DNA of 64,000 nucleotides from Ctena decussata (taxonomy: Eukaryota; Mollusca; Bivalvia; Lucinida; Lucinidae): positions 74,772,203 through 74,836,202 of the forward strand of contig OZ022499.1 in the NCBI GenBank assembly GCA_963989385.1, read 5' to 3'. The first letter of the stretch is position 1. Each line of letters begins with the position of its first letter. A program made the position numbers and the translations under genes. Shown here one piece after another: positions 42,201 to 45,239 of the stretch. The notes under the pieces are model-generated. The model did not search any database. It saw nothing but the letters and a program-made list of their open reading frames with translations, and was not told the origin of the DNA.

Positions 42201-44294
42201 AATAATGGGTGAGAAAAGTAATCAATGATGGGGTTGAGGCCGAGACAAGGAAATCTCAGGCTCATTTTCAGATTATTTAAGTCTTATGCTCGGCAAGTCT
42301 CAACCCCATCATAGGTTCTATTATTCTCATGCAAAACAATTCCAAAAATCTAGATCTATCTTATAAGATTGGTCTAGATTTATGGGGTTGTTTTGAAGTT
42401 GCAGACCCGGTCCTGTCACTGAATAAATATGGTGAGTCTGTCCCTGTAGTACAAACTGCAAATATTTGGATGATTTCAGAATCTTCCGATGAAGACTTAG
42501 ATGATATGGCCATTGGTCCTGGGGCATCTGACTCGGAGGTAAGAAAATATGGGCGGTGGGCCAGGAAAAATCATCTTGGCAAATACACACAAGCAAAGCC
42601 TTTGACCATCTTGTGCCCTGTTTGACAGTTTCATCAGAAATTTCACTTCTTGCATCATGGATTTCTAAAGAGCCACTGATTGTCTGTGGAAAAATGAATG
42701 AAATTTCTGATCTGGTTTACACTTTCAGAACAGATGACTTTTGTGATTTAATAAAGAGATAGCTAATGAACAGCCCAGTGTTTCTGTTTTAGGCTTTATA
42801 ATTTCAAGGATGTTAATTTATCGTGTCTTCGGTTATAAGACGAAGGTGGGGTGGGGGAGGGCTCCCTTCCAAAACAGTCCAAAAAGTCTAGATCACTCTT
42901 ATAAGAAGGATCTAGATGTTTAGGATTGTTTTAGAAGGGAAAACCCCATCTCATAGCAGAATTGTATAAGACATATTCTGATATTTGGGTCCATTGTAGA
43001 GATGGAAAATTAGTTTTATAGCGGCTTAAATACAGTAGCTGTGGGTGATAGTTCAAATCATCTTCTAGCAGAGCTAGATATGATTTGAATGACCACCACT
43101 ACTACACGAATTTCCTTTACATTTTAGCACTGCAAAAGATTAATTGCACTGGGCAGCTCTTTTCATCTTGAACTGCAGATCTGTTGTAACTTGCTTCCTC
43201 AGGTTTGATGGTACTGCTGGGGTCTGCTTAAGAGAAATATCTAATCATTTTTTTGTCTGGCTTGCCACTTGCAAAACGAGACATATGAGCCATGACATGA
43301 GAAAACCAACAATGTGGTTGTGCGCCCAGCGCCGGCTCAGATCAGCCTGGGCATCCGCCCAGTCTGATCAGAGTCTTCCCTCAACACATAAAAGGTAGCT
43401 AAGGGTCTAAGCTACCTTCATGCGGACAGCAAAGACTCTGATCAGACTGGGCGGATGCCCAGGCTGATCTGAGTCTGCGCTGGGCGCAAAACCACTTTGT
43501 TGGTTTTCTCGTGTCGCGGCTCATATGTATTACTTTTCATGTGTCATTGTCGATATTGGCATTGGCAGTGCAAAACTTTATTCCAGTTTTCAGGTTTAGC
43601 TCTGTTTTGTGACACTACCTCGACAGAGGAGACACTGCATTCAGCAGAATACTTGTGTTGATTATTCATTAAAATATATGAGTTGTAGCACTCATTAGAA
43701 CTGCCTCTCTGAGTCAGTTCTTATGAAGACCAGAAAATTTGTTGTCATGTTCAAACACCAAAAATTAAGCTAGAATAATATCACTGTGTGTTCAGCTGTA
43801 TTGTCAGTTACTGGCCAAAGTATGTGCACTTAGTACTGGTTAACTGCCTAGGAGGTCTTAAGCCTGACCAGGAATAGTCTGTTTAGGTTAACTGACCGTC
43901 CCGACATGACCATAGCTGTTTATCGTAGACGTAAAGCAACAAATGAGCCGCGACGCGACAAAACCAACAATGTGGTTTTGCGCCCAGCGCAGACTCAGAT
44001 CAGCCTGGGCATCCGCCCAGTCTGATCAGAGCCTTTGCTGTCCGCATGTTGGTAGCTTAGACCCTTAGCTACCCTTTGAGCACTTAACAAAGAGTCAGGT
44101 CAAACTAGGTGGATGCCCAGGCTGATCTGAGTCTGCGCTGGGCGTACAACCACATTGTTGGTTTTGTCGCGTCGCGGCTCAAATGAATCAATCAAAAATC
44201 AAGACTTTCTTTTGGTGAATTTCAGGAAAACTGGGAAGACTTTTCAGAAGAATCAGACATGGATGTTCAAGATGACAGTGACAGTAAAGGTTGA
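62..44294 (+). CDS. WDR43: WDR43 (Utp5-like WD-repeat protein), whole spliced gene, 16 exons
   Basis: Nucleolar WD40 protein of the t-UTP/UtpA part of the small-subunit processome, which supports rDNA transcription and early pre-18S processing (known for the family). The 16 exons, joined at GT-AG borders, give about 621 residues from the ATG at 62. In order they encode a WD40 propeller (exons 1-8; motifs such as FTGHATEV, LLSAGRSIKLWDL and VNDRLVNAW), a basic linker with RRKRKPSFGD (exon 10), a helical Utp12-type domain (exons 11-14; LTQGL, QELTKRLQGH, TLYQMMDSRV) and an acidic tail (exons 15-16; SSDEDLDDM, ENWEDFSEESDMD). The order and motifs match vertebrate WDR43 along its length, including the TVQIATPGGKG / PILAAYIC stretch. 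All phases agree and no exon is broken, so the gene is probably functional. Exon 1 starts close to the window edge, so the promoter is outside. The upstream in-frame ATG at 35 has a weaker context than the one at 62 (A at -3, G at +4). Intron 1 is 18.9 kb and full of transposons. Confidence 0.95.
366..532 (+). repeat. Left-end minisatellite, TTCGTCTAA units
   Basis: About ten degenerate units of 15-18 bp with core CATTTCGTCTAAATGC. The spacers vary (AAAAGC, AACAGC, AATGAC, AATAGA). It is the inverted counterpart of 18085-18211 and forms the left terminal repeat of the giant element. Confidence 0.85.
884..1660 (-). pseudogene. LINE fragment: RT thumb and C-terminal domain
   Basis: Encodes QKDLSVLEKWER, then MSFHPDKCTVIRI, SSKYLGVSLSDDLTWQKHV, VRPTLEYSSPAWDP, LEQVHRKAARFV and FFPRTISDWNRLP, the usual LINE C-terminal end. 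One stop interrupts the region just upstream of MSFHPDKC. The 3' UTR runs down to about 752. Confidence 0.9.
1661..2219. mobile_element. CAGGG-end DNA transposon, 5-bp TSD
   Basis: Inverted ends CAGGGATACAGACTAACT (left) and CAGGGAAACAGACTAGCG (right, reverse complement), flanked by TGTTG on both sides (1656-1660, 2220-2224). Excision with one TSD restores the LINE frame as INSQQDANYLQ. No coding capacity. The TIR and TSD length recall hAT5-type elements (from memory). Confidence 0.8.
2220..2403 (-). pseudogene. LINE fragment: RT catalytic core
   Basis: Encodes LLEGEMSSEKDVLSGVPQGT followed by LGPLLFLTYINDLP and LFADDSLLFR, that is RT motifs B and C with the catalytic FADD box. Bounded on both sides by DNA transposons. 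Confidence 0.9.
2404..3441. mobile_element. CAGTGCTCCAGATA-end DNA transposon inside the LINE
   Basis: Inverted ends CAGTGCTCCAGATA and TATCTGGAGCACTG, about 1.04 kb. The flanks CACCT and TACCT match at 4 of 5 bases, and removal restores the LINE frame (KQKVLLEGE). The same ends mark the short CTCCAGATAAG MITEs of the later introns, so this may be a longer relative of that family. No transposase seen. Confidence 0.75.
3442..4254 (-). pseudogene. LINE fragment: reverse transcriptase N-terminal half
   Basis: Encodes KRFWSYLKAKKQ, ATGPDNISTAILK, VPVFKKGERHQPSNYRPVSM, HGFRSKRSCETKL and LDFSKAFDKAPHQRL (RT motif A). It ends in a premature TGA where GNTxKW is expected. The upstream join is the hAT at 4255 and the downstream join is the insertion at 2404-3441. 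Confidence 0.9.
4400..5997. other. hAT internal sequence, no gene recognised
   Basis: Left interior of the hAT. It holds only ORFs under 100 codons with no domain I recognise. Several short TAATCAG/GATCAGGCTGCGC-like stretches recur (near 5065, 5240, 5715, 5895). Confidence 0.4.
6567..11156. mobile_element. Mutator-like TIR element with subterminal GCGTCAAGAA arrays
   Basis: Inverted ends of at least 45 bp beginning GGTCTCCCTAAAAAGCGTC, flanked by the 10-bp direct repeat GAAAAATGAG (6557-6566, 11157-11166). The left arm to about 7560 has about a dozen GCGTCAAGAA copies. The right arm (10130-11145) has the same motif inverted (TTCTTGACGC). A 9-10 bp TSD and long TIRs fit a Mutator-like element, but no MULE transposase is visible, so the superfamily is tentative. 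Confidence 0.75.
8712..9871 (+). mobile_element. Helentron/pearl-like element with about 175-bp tandem repeats
   Basis: Begins AGCTCGCCTGAACG with a 5' hairpin (CTGAAC...GTTCAG) and ends CAGGCGACAGCTCTTGTT. A (GCGTCC/GGCGTC)n microsatellite (8757-8815) is followed by about five units of roughly 175 bp, each with GGATGTTTTGGTTAAAG and CCTTGATGTCAAGGTCATGG (starts near 8818, 8998, 9176, later ones degenerate). A poly-C run lies at 9636. Inserted in a T-rich site with no TSD. Confidence 0.65.
12146..13596. mobile_element. CAGTGTTTCCCC-end transposon nested in the hAT right arm
   Basis: Inverted ends CAGTGTTTCCCC and GGGGGAAACACTG, flanked by GGTAC on both sides (5-bp TSD). Both arms contain CGCCCT / GCCCCTTTT-rich stretches. 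No recognisable ORF in 1.45 kb. Confidence 0.75.
13659..14147 (-). pseudogene. LINE fragment: endonuclease C-end and linker
   Basis: Reads RPDIYIT, SEKSDHDMVLFD (endonuclease end motif), then HPWINTKLRCLSKRKIRAYK and HRNYMKG. It is cut at MKG by the hAT and continues in frame in the fragment ending at 4254. The 5' end near 14147 looks like ordinary LINE 5' truncation. Confidence 0.85.
14151..15460. other. Interior of the giant element; diverged palindromic repeat, no gene
   Basis: No supported gene. At about 14270-14570 lies a diverged copy of the palindromic family with CAGATCAGACTG / CTGATCTGGGT arms and the TGTCCCAATAC end that also occurs at 25868, 44500, 57010 and 63365. The rest is A/T-rich without visible structure. 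Confidence 0.4.
15468..18070 (+). pseudogene. Second LINE remnant (RT C-terminus and 3' tail), split by an insertion
   Basis: Plus-strand fragment reading VRPQLEYASPVWSPYTDTY, LGWRSLERRCADSRHLMFYK, HPYHCIQI and YYKYSF. It resumes after the insertion 15804-17784 with FPLAIVQWNSLPPSAV and a stop near 17893. Frameshifts and an internal stop show decay. The 3' UTR ends in GAAAA repeats (18060-18080). It is a different LINE copy from the one at 752-14147. Confidence 0.8.
15804..17784 (+). mobile_element. Helentron/pearl-like element with about 137-bp repeats
   Basis: Starts AGCTCACCTGGCCCGAAGGG with a 5' hairpin and ends GGACCTCTTGTT. Internal units of about 137 bp, partly organised as 274-275 bp dimers, carry CCAAGATGGCCGCCAT and TTACTAAAAATAGCA (16942, 17216, 17490). 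Removing it restores a run of T and the LINE words YSF-FPLAI with no TSD. Confidence 0.7.
18085..18211 (-). repeat. Right-end minisatellite, TTAGACGAAATG units
   Basis: About eight degenerate units with core TTTAGACGAAATGTCA, the reverse complement of the unit at 366-532. It forms the right terminal repeat of the giant element. Confidence 0.85.
18228..19096 (+). other. End of WDR43 intron 1, no feature recognised
   Basis: Ordinary A/T-rich intron sequence. I see no palindrome or repeat that matches others in the window. It ends in the pyrimidine tract and AG before exon 2. Confidence 0.4.
19097..19246 (+). CDS. WDR43: WDR43 exon 2
   Basis: Begins after a CTATTTCAG acceptor and ends before GTATAT; phase 0 on both sides, 50 codons. 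It carries a basic loop (RKRKKRKSR) like the QRKKRKS loop of vertebrate WDR43, then the blade strand LVAIGTASGNILLYSVVKGDLHS. Confidence 0.93.
19405..19636. mobile_element. Palindromic TGAGCC family, copy 1
   Basis: Near-palindrome starting TGAGCCGCGACACGAG, with the arms CAGATCAGCCTGGGCATC and its inverse. Flanked by TA on both sides. Confidence 0.8.
19772..19975. repeat. Two short inverted repeats in intron 2
   Basis: Arms of about 19 bp (CTCTGCTGTCAAGGTCCA and its complement) at 19772-19822, and a second hairpin with arms CTCCTTAGGAGGT / ACCTCCTAAGGAG at 19890-19970. Both are probably small MITE remnants. Confidence 0.6.
20109..20206. mobile_element. Mini-MITE with CTAGATC core, copy 1
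   Basis: Palindrome of about 95 bp. Arms read GAACAATCCAAAAAATCTAG and the inverse around a CTTATAAG centre. Related copies are at 23970, 42336 and 42864. Confidence 0.6.
20458..20579 (+). CDS. WDR43: WDR43 exon 3
   Basis: Preceded by a TTCTTTTAG acceptor and followed by a perfect GTAAGT donor; ends in phase 2. Encodes a classic WD blade: GHTDRVNGVCWD, then LYSCSSDHHIAEWEV. Confidence 0.93.
21165..21368. mobile_element. CTCCAGATAAG palindromic MITE, intron 3
   Basis: About 200 bp with degenerate ends. The centre is GAACCGTCTCGCTGAGACGG-like, with CATTGTGACC and its inverse further out. A diverged family member, close upstream of exon 4. Confidence 0.65.
21427..21544 (+). CDS. WDR43: WDR43 exon 4
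   Basis: Acceptor TTGTTTACAG, donor GTATGA. It completes the split codon from exon 3 and ends in phase 0. Encodes KWKADKGPVHSICK and LLSAGRSIKLWDLHTREV, another WD blade matching the LLSAGRTIKLW region of the vertebrate protein. Confidence 0.93.
21703..21937. mobile_element. Palindromic TGAGCC family, copy 2
   Basis: Starts TGAGCCATGACAC and ends TAGTGGCTCA, flanked by CA on both sides. Inner arms CAGACTGGGC / GCCTGGGCATC as in the other copies. Confidence 0.8.
22118..22393 (+). mobile_element. tRNA-derived SINE, full-length-like
   Basis: The head resembles a tRNA: TAGTGCAATCAGTAGC (A-box-like), an anticodon-stem-like CTGACTCAAAGTCAG, and AAGTTCGACACCC (B box). The body follows with GATTCAAGAAGGGCAGTTGT and GACATGACCATAGCTGTTTA, and a tail of ACAACA units. 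Body-only copies are at 41316 and 43805. It may belong to a mollusc-wide SINE domain family (inference). Confidence 0.7.
22624..22850. mobile_element. Palindromic TGAGCC family, copy 3 (ends eroded)
   Basis: Same arms as the other copies (ATCAGCCTGGGCAT, GATGCCCAAGCTGATC). The left end has lost the GCCGCGACACG stretch, so the TSD cannot be judged. It lies just upstream of exon 5. Confidence 0.7.
22877..23001 (+). CDS. WDR43: WDR43 exon 5
   Basis: Acceptor CTTTTTCAG, donor GTAAGT; ends in phase 2 inside a Trp codon. Encodes FTGHATEVFKMLYI and YFISAAVNDRLVNAW, equivalent to the FTGHATPV and LSGAVHDRLLNVW blade of vertebrate WDR43. Confidence 0.93.
23505..23700. mobile_element. CTCCAGATAAG MITE abutting exon 6
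   Basis: Begins CAATGCTCCAGATAAGAAGG and ends CGGAGCTCTG at 23700. Exon 6 starts at 23718, so only 17 bp of non-MITE pyrimidine-rich intron remain. Confidence 0.7.
23718..23820 (+). CDS. WDR43: WDR43 exon 6
   Basis: Acceptor TTCTTTCTTCAG, donor GTAAGT. Its first G completes the Trp codon of exon 5 and it ends in phase 0. Encodes the strand VASFSLPDEPASLQVS (vertebrate: SFTVTDEPVYI). A CTCCAGATAAG-type MITE ends only 17 bp before this exon. Confidence 0.9.
23970..24095. mobile_element. Mini-MITE with CTAGATC core, copy 2
   Basis: Contains ATCTAGATCTGTCTTATAAG and its inverse, then a second partial arm ending TTTGAAAGGGAAAAAC. Looks like a partly duplicated copy. Confidence 0.55.
24586..24650 (+). 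CDS. WDR43: WDR43 exon 7
   Basis: Short exon between TTTCAATTTCAG and GTAAGT, ending in phase 2. Encodes VVLVVITKTGQALLFECTLNG, matching the LAVVCRDGQVHLFEHILNG strand of vertebrate WDR43. A 5.4-kb intron follows. Confidence 0.92.
24766..24900. mobile_element. GAATTTGCTCC palindromic MITE, intron 7
   Basis: The centre is AAAGAATTTGCTCC-TGTA-GGAGCAAATTCTTT with flanks GGGTCAACTCTTAAAG and the inverse. Other copies or parts are at 7700-7775, 28497-28640, 29810-29965, 35320-35480, 37715-37830, 46010-46240 and 61290-61480. Confidence 0.65.
25121..25319. mobile_element. CTCCAGATAAG MITE, intron 7 copy a
   Basis: Ends CAGAGCTCCAGATAAG and CTTATCTGGAGCACTG. The interior holds the inverted GTCTCTGTGACGGAC centre. 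No clear TSD. Confidence 0.75.
25487..25673. mobile_element. CTCCAGATAAG MITE, intron 7 copy b (diverged)
   Basis: Same interior (GAGACAGTTCTAATGAGG) with eroded ends TGCTCTGGAGAAGAAG and CTTATCTTGAGCTCTG. Confidence 0.6.
25868..26950. mobile_element. Palindromic GGGACAGATAGGTCTG element, split by a Harbinger
   Basis: Outer ends TGGGACAGATAGGTCTGACC and the TCCTAGAC-like/AGCTGTCCCA inverse near 26940. The inner hairpin CAGATCAGACTGCTTCTTAA / AGGAGCAGTCTGATCTG lies at 25912-25955. The interior is interrupted at 25966-26849. Relatives at 14270, 44490, 57010 and 63365. Confidence 0.65.
25966..26849. mobile_element. PIF/Harbinger-like non-autonomous element with CCGT motif arrays
   Basis: Inverted ends AGCCCCAGTCACATATTCAC and AGCCCCAGTCACACATTCAC, flanked by TAA on both sides (25963-25965, 26850-26852). 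A 3-bp TWA target with such ends is typical of PIF/Harbinger. Both halves are packed with CCGTAG, CCGTGG, TCGTAG and CACGGT words. No transposase. Confidence 0.85.
27261..27480. mobile_element. Palindromic TGAGCC family, copy 4
   Basis: Starts TGAGCCGCGACTCGAC and ends GTTGCATCTCA, flanked by AT on both sides. Part of the right arm is deleted (near 27430). Confidence 0.75.
28497..28640. mobile_element. GAATTTGCTCC palindromic MITE, intron 7
   Basis: Centre GAATTTGCTCCTGTAGGAGC with inverted AAATTCTTTCCATTAA arms, and GGGGCTTCTTTGGCCAGGGA on the right flank, as in the other members. Confidence 0.65.
28797..28998. mobile_element. CTCCAGATAAG MITE, intron 7 copy c
   Basis: Near-perfect palindrome. 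The ends CAGAGCACTAGATAAGAGG and CCTCTTATCTAGAGCTCTG surround GAACCGTCTCATCGAGACGG. A second half-copy follows at about 28999-29110. Confidence 0.8.
29224..29459. mobile_element. Palindromic TGAGCC family, copy 5
   Basis: Starts TGAGCCACGACACGAG and ends CGTGTCGCGGCTCA, flanked by AA on both sides. Confidence 0.85.
29810..29965. mobile_element. GAATTTGCTCC palindromic MITE, intron 7 (third copy)
   Basis: Contains GAATTTGCTTTTCCAGGAGC and the inverse AAATTCTTTCC, with CTTTGTCCTCCAGGGAA on the right. Lies just before exon 8. Confidence 0.6.
30009..30180 (+). CDS. WDR43: WDR43 exon 8
   Basis: Acceptor ATCAACAG, donor GTAAGT. The first base completes a Gly codon and the exon ends in phase 0. 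Encodes LTVQIATPGGKGDVPKPLP followed by ILAAYICDENDKSLILMHG, one of the best conserved stretches of the family, closing the propeller. A MITE begins about nine bases after the donor. Confidence 0.94.
30190..30389. mobile_element. CTCCAGATAAG MITE starting next to the exon 8 donor
   Basis: Begins CTAGAGCTCCAGATAAGG nine bases after the GTAAGT donor at 30181. The centre is GAACCGTCTCAGTGAGACGG and the right end CCTTATCTGTGG is eroded. Confidence 0.7.
30498..30732. mobile_element. Palindromic TGAGCC family, copy 6
   Basis: Starts TGAGCCGCGACACGAG and ends GTGTTGAGGCTTA, flanked by TT on both sides. Confidence 0.8.
31074..32880. repeat. GGGCCCAGTTGTTCAAA palindromic repeat, partly duplicated, split by a mariner
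   Basis: The repeat opens with GGGCCCAGTTGTTCAAAG (31075) and closes with TTTTGAACAACTGGGC (31305). Its right part and flank (ATTTTGATATTTGGGGACCA, GCTCCTCAGATTTTTTCAAC) occur twice. The second unit is cut at GCATATA by 31402-32769 and resumes at 32770. A fragment also lies at 41276. Confidence 0.65.
31402..32769. mobile_element. Tc1/mariner-type element, non-autonomous, 1.37 kb
   Basis: Inverted ends CAGGGTATTAAGAAAGTTCG and CAGGGTGTTAAGAAAGTTCG, flanked by TA on both sides (31400-31401, 32770-32771). Comparison with the sister repeat confirms the empty site. A 70-codon ORF inside shows no transposase motif. Confidence 0.85.
32929..33015 (+). CDS. WDR43: WDR43 exon 9
   Basis: Acceptor GTTATTTCAG, donor GTACGA; phase 0, 29 codons. 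Encodes SQSDMCLVREDP, matching EPHMCLVRD of vertebrate WDR43, then a less conserved linker. Confidence 0.9.
33099..33336. mobile_element. Palindromic TGAGCC family, copy 7
   Basis: Starts TGAGCTGCGACACGAC and ends CGTGTCGCGGCTCA, flanked by AC on both sides. Confidence 0.85.
33974..34090 (+). CDS. WDR43: WDR43 exon 10
   Basis: Acceptor CATCTTGTAG, donor GTAAGA; phase 0, 39 codons. Encodes VKTPEVSKDVTVLAPGLM, then a basic run KRRKRKP that may serve nuclear or nucleolar targeting (inference). It corresponds to the EAKVLVPG linker of vertebrate WDR43. Confidence 0.9.
34532..34733. mobile_element. CTCCAGATAAG MITE, intron 10 copy a
   Basis: Ends CAGTGCTCCAGATAAGAAGG and CCTTATCTGGAGCACTG, the best preserved copy of the family. 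Centre GAGACGGTTCTAATGAGG. Confidence 0.8.
34817..35015. mobile_element. CTCCAGATAAG MITE, intron 10 copy b
   Basis: Ends CAGAGCTCCAGATAAGG and CTTATCTGGAGCACTG. Lies 89 bp before exon 11 and repeats nearly the same flank as copy a (TAGAGCCACTTTTTAGTGAG versus TAAGCCACTTTTTAGTGTG), so MITE plus flank may be a duplication. Confidence 0.75.
35105..35242 (+). CDS. WDR43: WDR43 exon 11
   Basis: Acceptor TTTTCTTCAG, donor GTAAGA; phase 0, 46 codons. Encodes MEERLSAI (vertebrate: IEERLGAM) and LARLLTQGLQSQDGSILN, the start of the helical Utp12-type domain. Confidence 0.92.
35578..36293. mobile_element. Palindromic TGAGCC family, copy 8, interrupted by a hAT
   Basis: Starts TGAGCCACAACACGAC and ends GTGATGCGGCTTA, flanked by AA on both sides. 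The hAT at 35645-36117 sits in its left arm. Confidence 0.85.
35645..36117. mobile_element. Short non-autonomous hAT, 473 bp
   Basis: Begins TAGGGGTGTAACGATACATC and ends GATGATAGTCAGCCCTA, flanked by the perfect 8-bp TSD GTATACGT (35637-35644, 36118-36125). Sub-ends carry CGATAACTATCGCCGATAG like the 9.4-kb hAT at 4255, so the two belong to one family. Confidence 0.9.
36364..36496. repeat. Long near-perfect palindrome, intron 11
   Basis: Arms of about 65 bp. Left arm words TATAAAACTTGAG, TCTCAAACTCAAAATAAAGC and GGCTGCTTCCGAGCA are mirrored around ACATGC, with about three mismatches. Likely a young MITE; no TSD clear. Confidence 0.85.
36818..36936 (+). CDS. WDR43: WDR43 exon 12
   Basis: Acceptor TTTTACTTCAG, donor GTAAAG; ends in phase 2. 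Encodes NVLQNRNSTLIRNTVKKLP and LIQELTKRLQGHAQ, near-identical in pattern to the VLQTRNVNLIKKTV and LLQELTKRLQGHP helices of vertebrate WDR43. Confidence 0.94.
37230..37385. repeat. Palindrome with AATTTATTAAACTCGTTGGG arms, intron 12
   Basis: Left arm TCTTGCATTCGTGCTCC through AAGATGCTCGGC is mirrored by GCCTCGCATCTTATC through TGAGCACTCATGTAAGA, centred near 37313. A MITE of about 150 bp; ends unclear. Confidence 0.65.
38086..38149 (+). CDS. WDR43: WDR43 exon 13
   Basis: Very short exon between GTTTTGCAG and GTAAGT; its first base completes a Ser codon and it ends in phase 0. Encodes QLLWIKMVLTIHTSYLMT, matching VQWLKCVLTVHASYLST of the Utp12-type domain. Confidence 0.92.
38459..40097 (+). 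mobile_element. Helentron/pearl-like element with about 460-bp repeats, intron 13
   Basis: Starts AGCTCACCTAGCCAACTG, ends CATGGCCCTCTTGTT. Three units of about 460 bp carry CATGACCAACATGGCCGCC (near 38640, 39100, 39556) and CCTTGGGTTGACCTTGACC. It sits in a CTCCAGATAAG MITE. Comparison with the copy at 28797 shows the empty site ATTTTT-GTTAATTCTG, so there is no TSD. Confidence 0.75.
40371..40590. repeat. Palindrome of about 220 bp, intron 13
   Basis: Arms of about 105 bp. GGCCATATTTATAAAACGAC, TGCTATGCTGTTGCTAAGG and GGAACAGTCT are mirrored with few mismatches around TTTTT at about 40481. A young-looking hairpin MITE. Confidence 0.85.
40758..40938 (+). CDS. WDR43: WDR43 exon 14
   Basis: Acceptor CTGTTTCAG, donor GTAAAG; ends in phase 1. 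Encodes FSTLYQMMDSRVNMFGKLS and LQGKLDLMLSQI, matching LGTLYQLMESRVKTFQKLS and LHGKLILLITQV, then a Gln/Glu-rich spacer that ends LQYEE. Confidence 0.94.
41316..41482 (+). mobile_element. SINE body (headless copy)
   Basis: Matches the body of the SINE at 22118 (GATTCAAGAAGGGCAGTTGT, GACATGACCATAGCTGTTTA) and ends in AAAGCAACAACACAACAAC. The tRNA-like head is missing. It lies inside a GGGCCCAGTTGTTCAAAG repeat. Confidence 0.7.
41642..41822. repeat. Palindrome of about 180 bp, intron 14
   Basis: Arms with CATTGGTCTCCGATGCGGAC, AAATCCCAACCC and ACGGGGTGTGTCGGAAAC mirrored around CGGCAAGCC, centred near 41730. A related weaker palindrome lies at 42205-42330 (GTAATCAATGATGGGGTTGA and inverse). 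Confidence 0.85.
42336..42403. mobile_element. Mini-MITE with CTAGATC core, copy 3
   Basis: ACAATTCCAAAAATCTAGAT and its diverged inverse TCTAGATTTATGGGGTTGTT around CTTATAAG. Lies 77 bp upstream of exon 15. Confidence 0.6.
42480..42538 (+). CDS. WDR43: WDR43 exon 15 (acidic)
   Basis: Acceptor TGGATGATTTCAG, donor GTAAGA; 59 bp, phase 1 in and phase 0 out. Encodes ESSDEDLDDMAIGPGASDSE, an acidic stretch like the EEESSEEESDDE tail of vertebrate WDR43. An alternative acceptor 77 bp upstream (GTTGCAG) would put a frame through a MITE and is less likely. Confidence 0.85.
42864..42951. mobile_element. Mini-MITE with CTAGATC core, copy 4
   Basis: CTTCCAAAACAGTCCAAAAAG and inverse TTTAGGATTGTTTTAGAAGG around CTTATAAG; about 88 bp. 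Confidence 0.6.
43286..43523. mobile_element. Palindromic TGAGCC family, copy 9
   Basis: Starts TGAGCCATGACATGAG and ends CGTGTCGCGGCTCA, flanked by TA on both sides. Arms nearly perfect. Confidence 0.85.
43805..43943 (+). mobile_element. SINE body (short copy)
   Basis: Shares CAGTTACTGGCCAAAGTATG, GGAGGTCTTAAGCCTG and CATGACCATAGCTGTTTA with the SINEs at 22118 and 41316, and ends GTAAAGCAACAA. Directly abuts TGAGCC copy 10. Confidence 0.7.
43944..44181. mobile_element. Palindromic TGAGCC family, copy 10
   Basis: Starts TGAGCCGCGACGCGAC and ends CGCGTCGCGGCTCA, flanked by AA on both sides. Only 44 bp before exon 16. Confidence 0.85.
44226..44294 (+). CDS. WDR43: WDR43 exon 16 (last coding exon)
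   Basis: Acceptor GAATTTCAG. 22 codons encode ENWEDFSEESDMDVQDDSDS and end at TGA 44292-44294. The ENW motif matches DNW in the vertebrate acidic tail. The tail is shorter than in vertebrates. Confidence 0.88.
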   Translation, partial: ENWEDFSEESDMDVQDDSDSKG

Positions 44295-44489
44295 AGGTCA
44301 TATGCTGTCAGAAAAATCACATGGTCTCCCAAACCTGACCAATCAGAGACAGCCGCTCCAAGAGCAAAGCAAGAAAACATAGGACTGCTTCATTTGAAAA
44401 GTCTGTGATATAGGTTAATAAGAATTATGAAGAATCGTGCTAGATTTTCTGAAAGAGCAAGTCAGGTCCTCTTTGTTACTTTAAAAATT

Positions 44490-44700
44490 CTAGGTATTGG
44501 GACAGAAAGGTCTGCGTAAATAGTGCAGACCCAGATCAGACTGCTCTCAGGCAATCTGATCAGGGTATACACTGTCTGCCATTCCATCTGAATCTTTTGG
44601 ACATGTTACTGCATGTTTAAAACCAAACTGTTCTATTTTAGGACAGTTACAGTTGTTATTTCAAGTGTCCCAATTTTTCGAGTTTTTACGGTAATTTGTA
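44490..44700. mobile_element. Palindromic TGTCCCAAT element, 3' UTR copy
   Basis: Ends ATTGGGACAGAAAGGTCTG and AAGTGTCCCAATTT with the inner CAGATCAGACTGCTC arm. Same family as 25868-26950. Confidence 0.6.
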
Positions 44701-45098
44701 ATTGCTGTATAGCCATGGTTTGGCTACCATTTTTACGAGAAAGACATAGATGGAAGAATAGTAGTTGCTTTTCTGGTAAGTGAATCTCTTCTACAAGGAT
44801 AGAGGTTCTTTCTTTCCTATAAGTGTAGTCTATCCATAAGAAAGGAGACAGATATTTGGATGTTAAAGTTACCTTCCCAGAGTTCACAAAAGTCTATGAG
44901 AGTTCACAGGACCAAATCTGACAAAATGATTAAAATATACTTAAAAATTCAAAAGATTTTTACCAGACCGAATGAATTTTTACCAGACATGTCAGACAGT
45001 CAGACGGAGTTTCGTGAAGACTGCCTTCCTTTAAAGCATATCCATACACATTGCTCTAGATAAGACCGGGTTTTAAGGATTATTCCAAGATAGTTTTT

Positions 45099-45239
45099 GT
45101 CTCGCCTGCAACATATGTATTGCTTTTCCGGTGTCGTCGTCGTCGTTGGCGGTGGCGTAAACTTTGTCGAGTTTCTGTGTTTAGGTCAGTTTCACAAAGC
45201 GCTGACAGGCGAGACTCTGCATTCCGCGGAATTCTTGTT
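45099..45239 (+). mobile_element. Short Helentron-like element (GTCTCGCCTG...CTTGTT)
   Basis: 141 bp starting GTCTCGCCTGCAACATATG and ending CGGAATTCTTGTT, with the inverted inner repeat CTCGCCTG / CAGGCGAG. Inserted in a CTCCAGATAAG MITE, with an empty site GTTTTT-CTAATTTCTC and no TSD. Confidence 0.65.
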
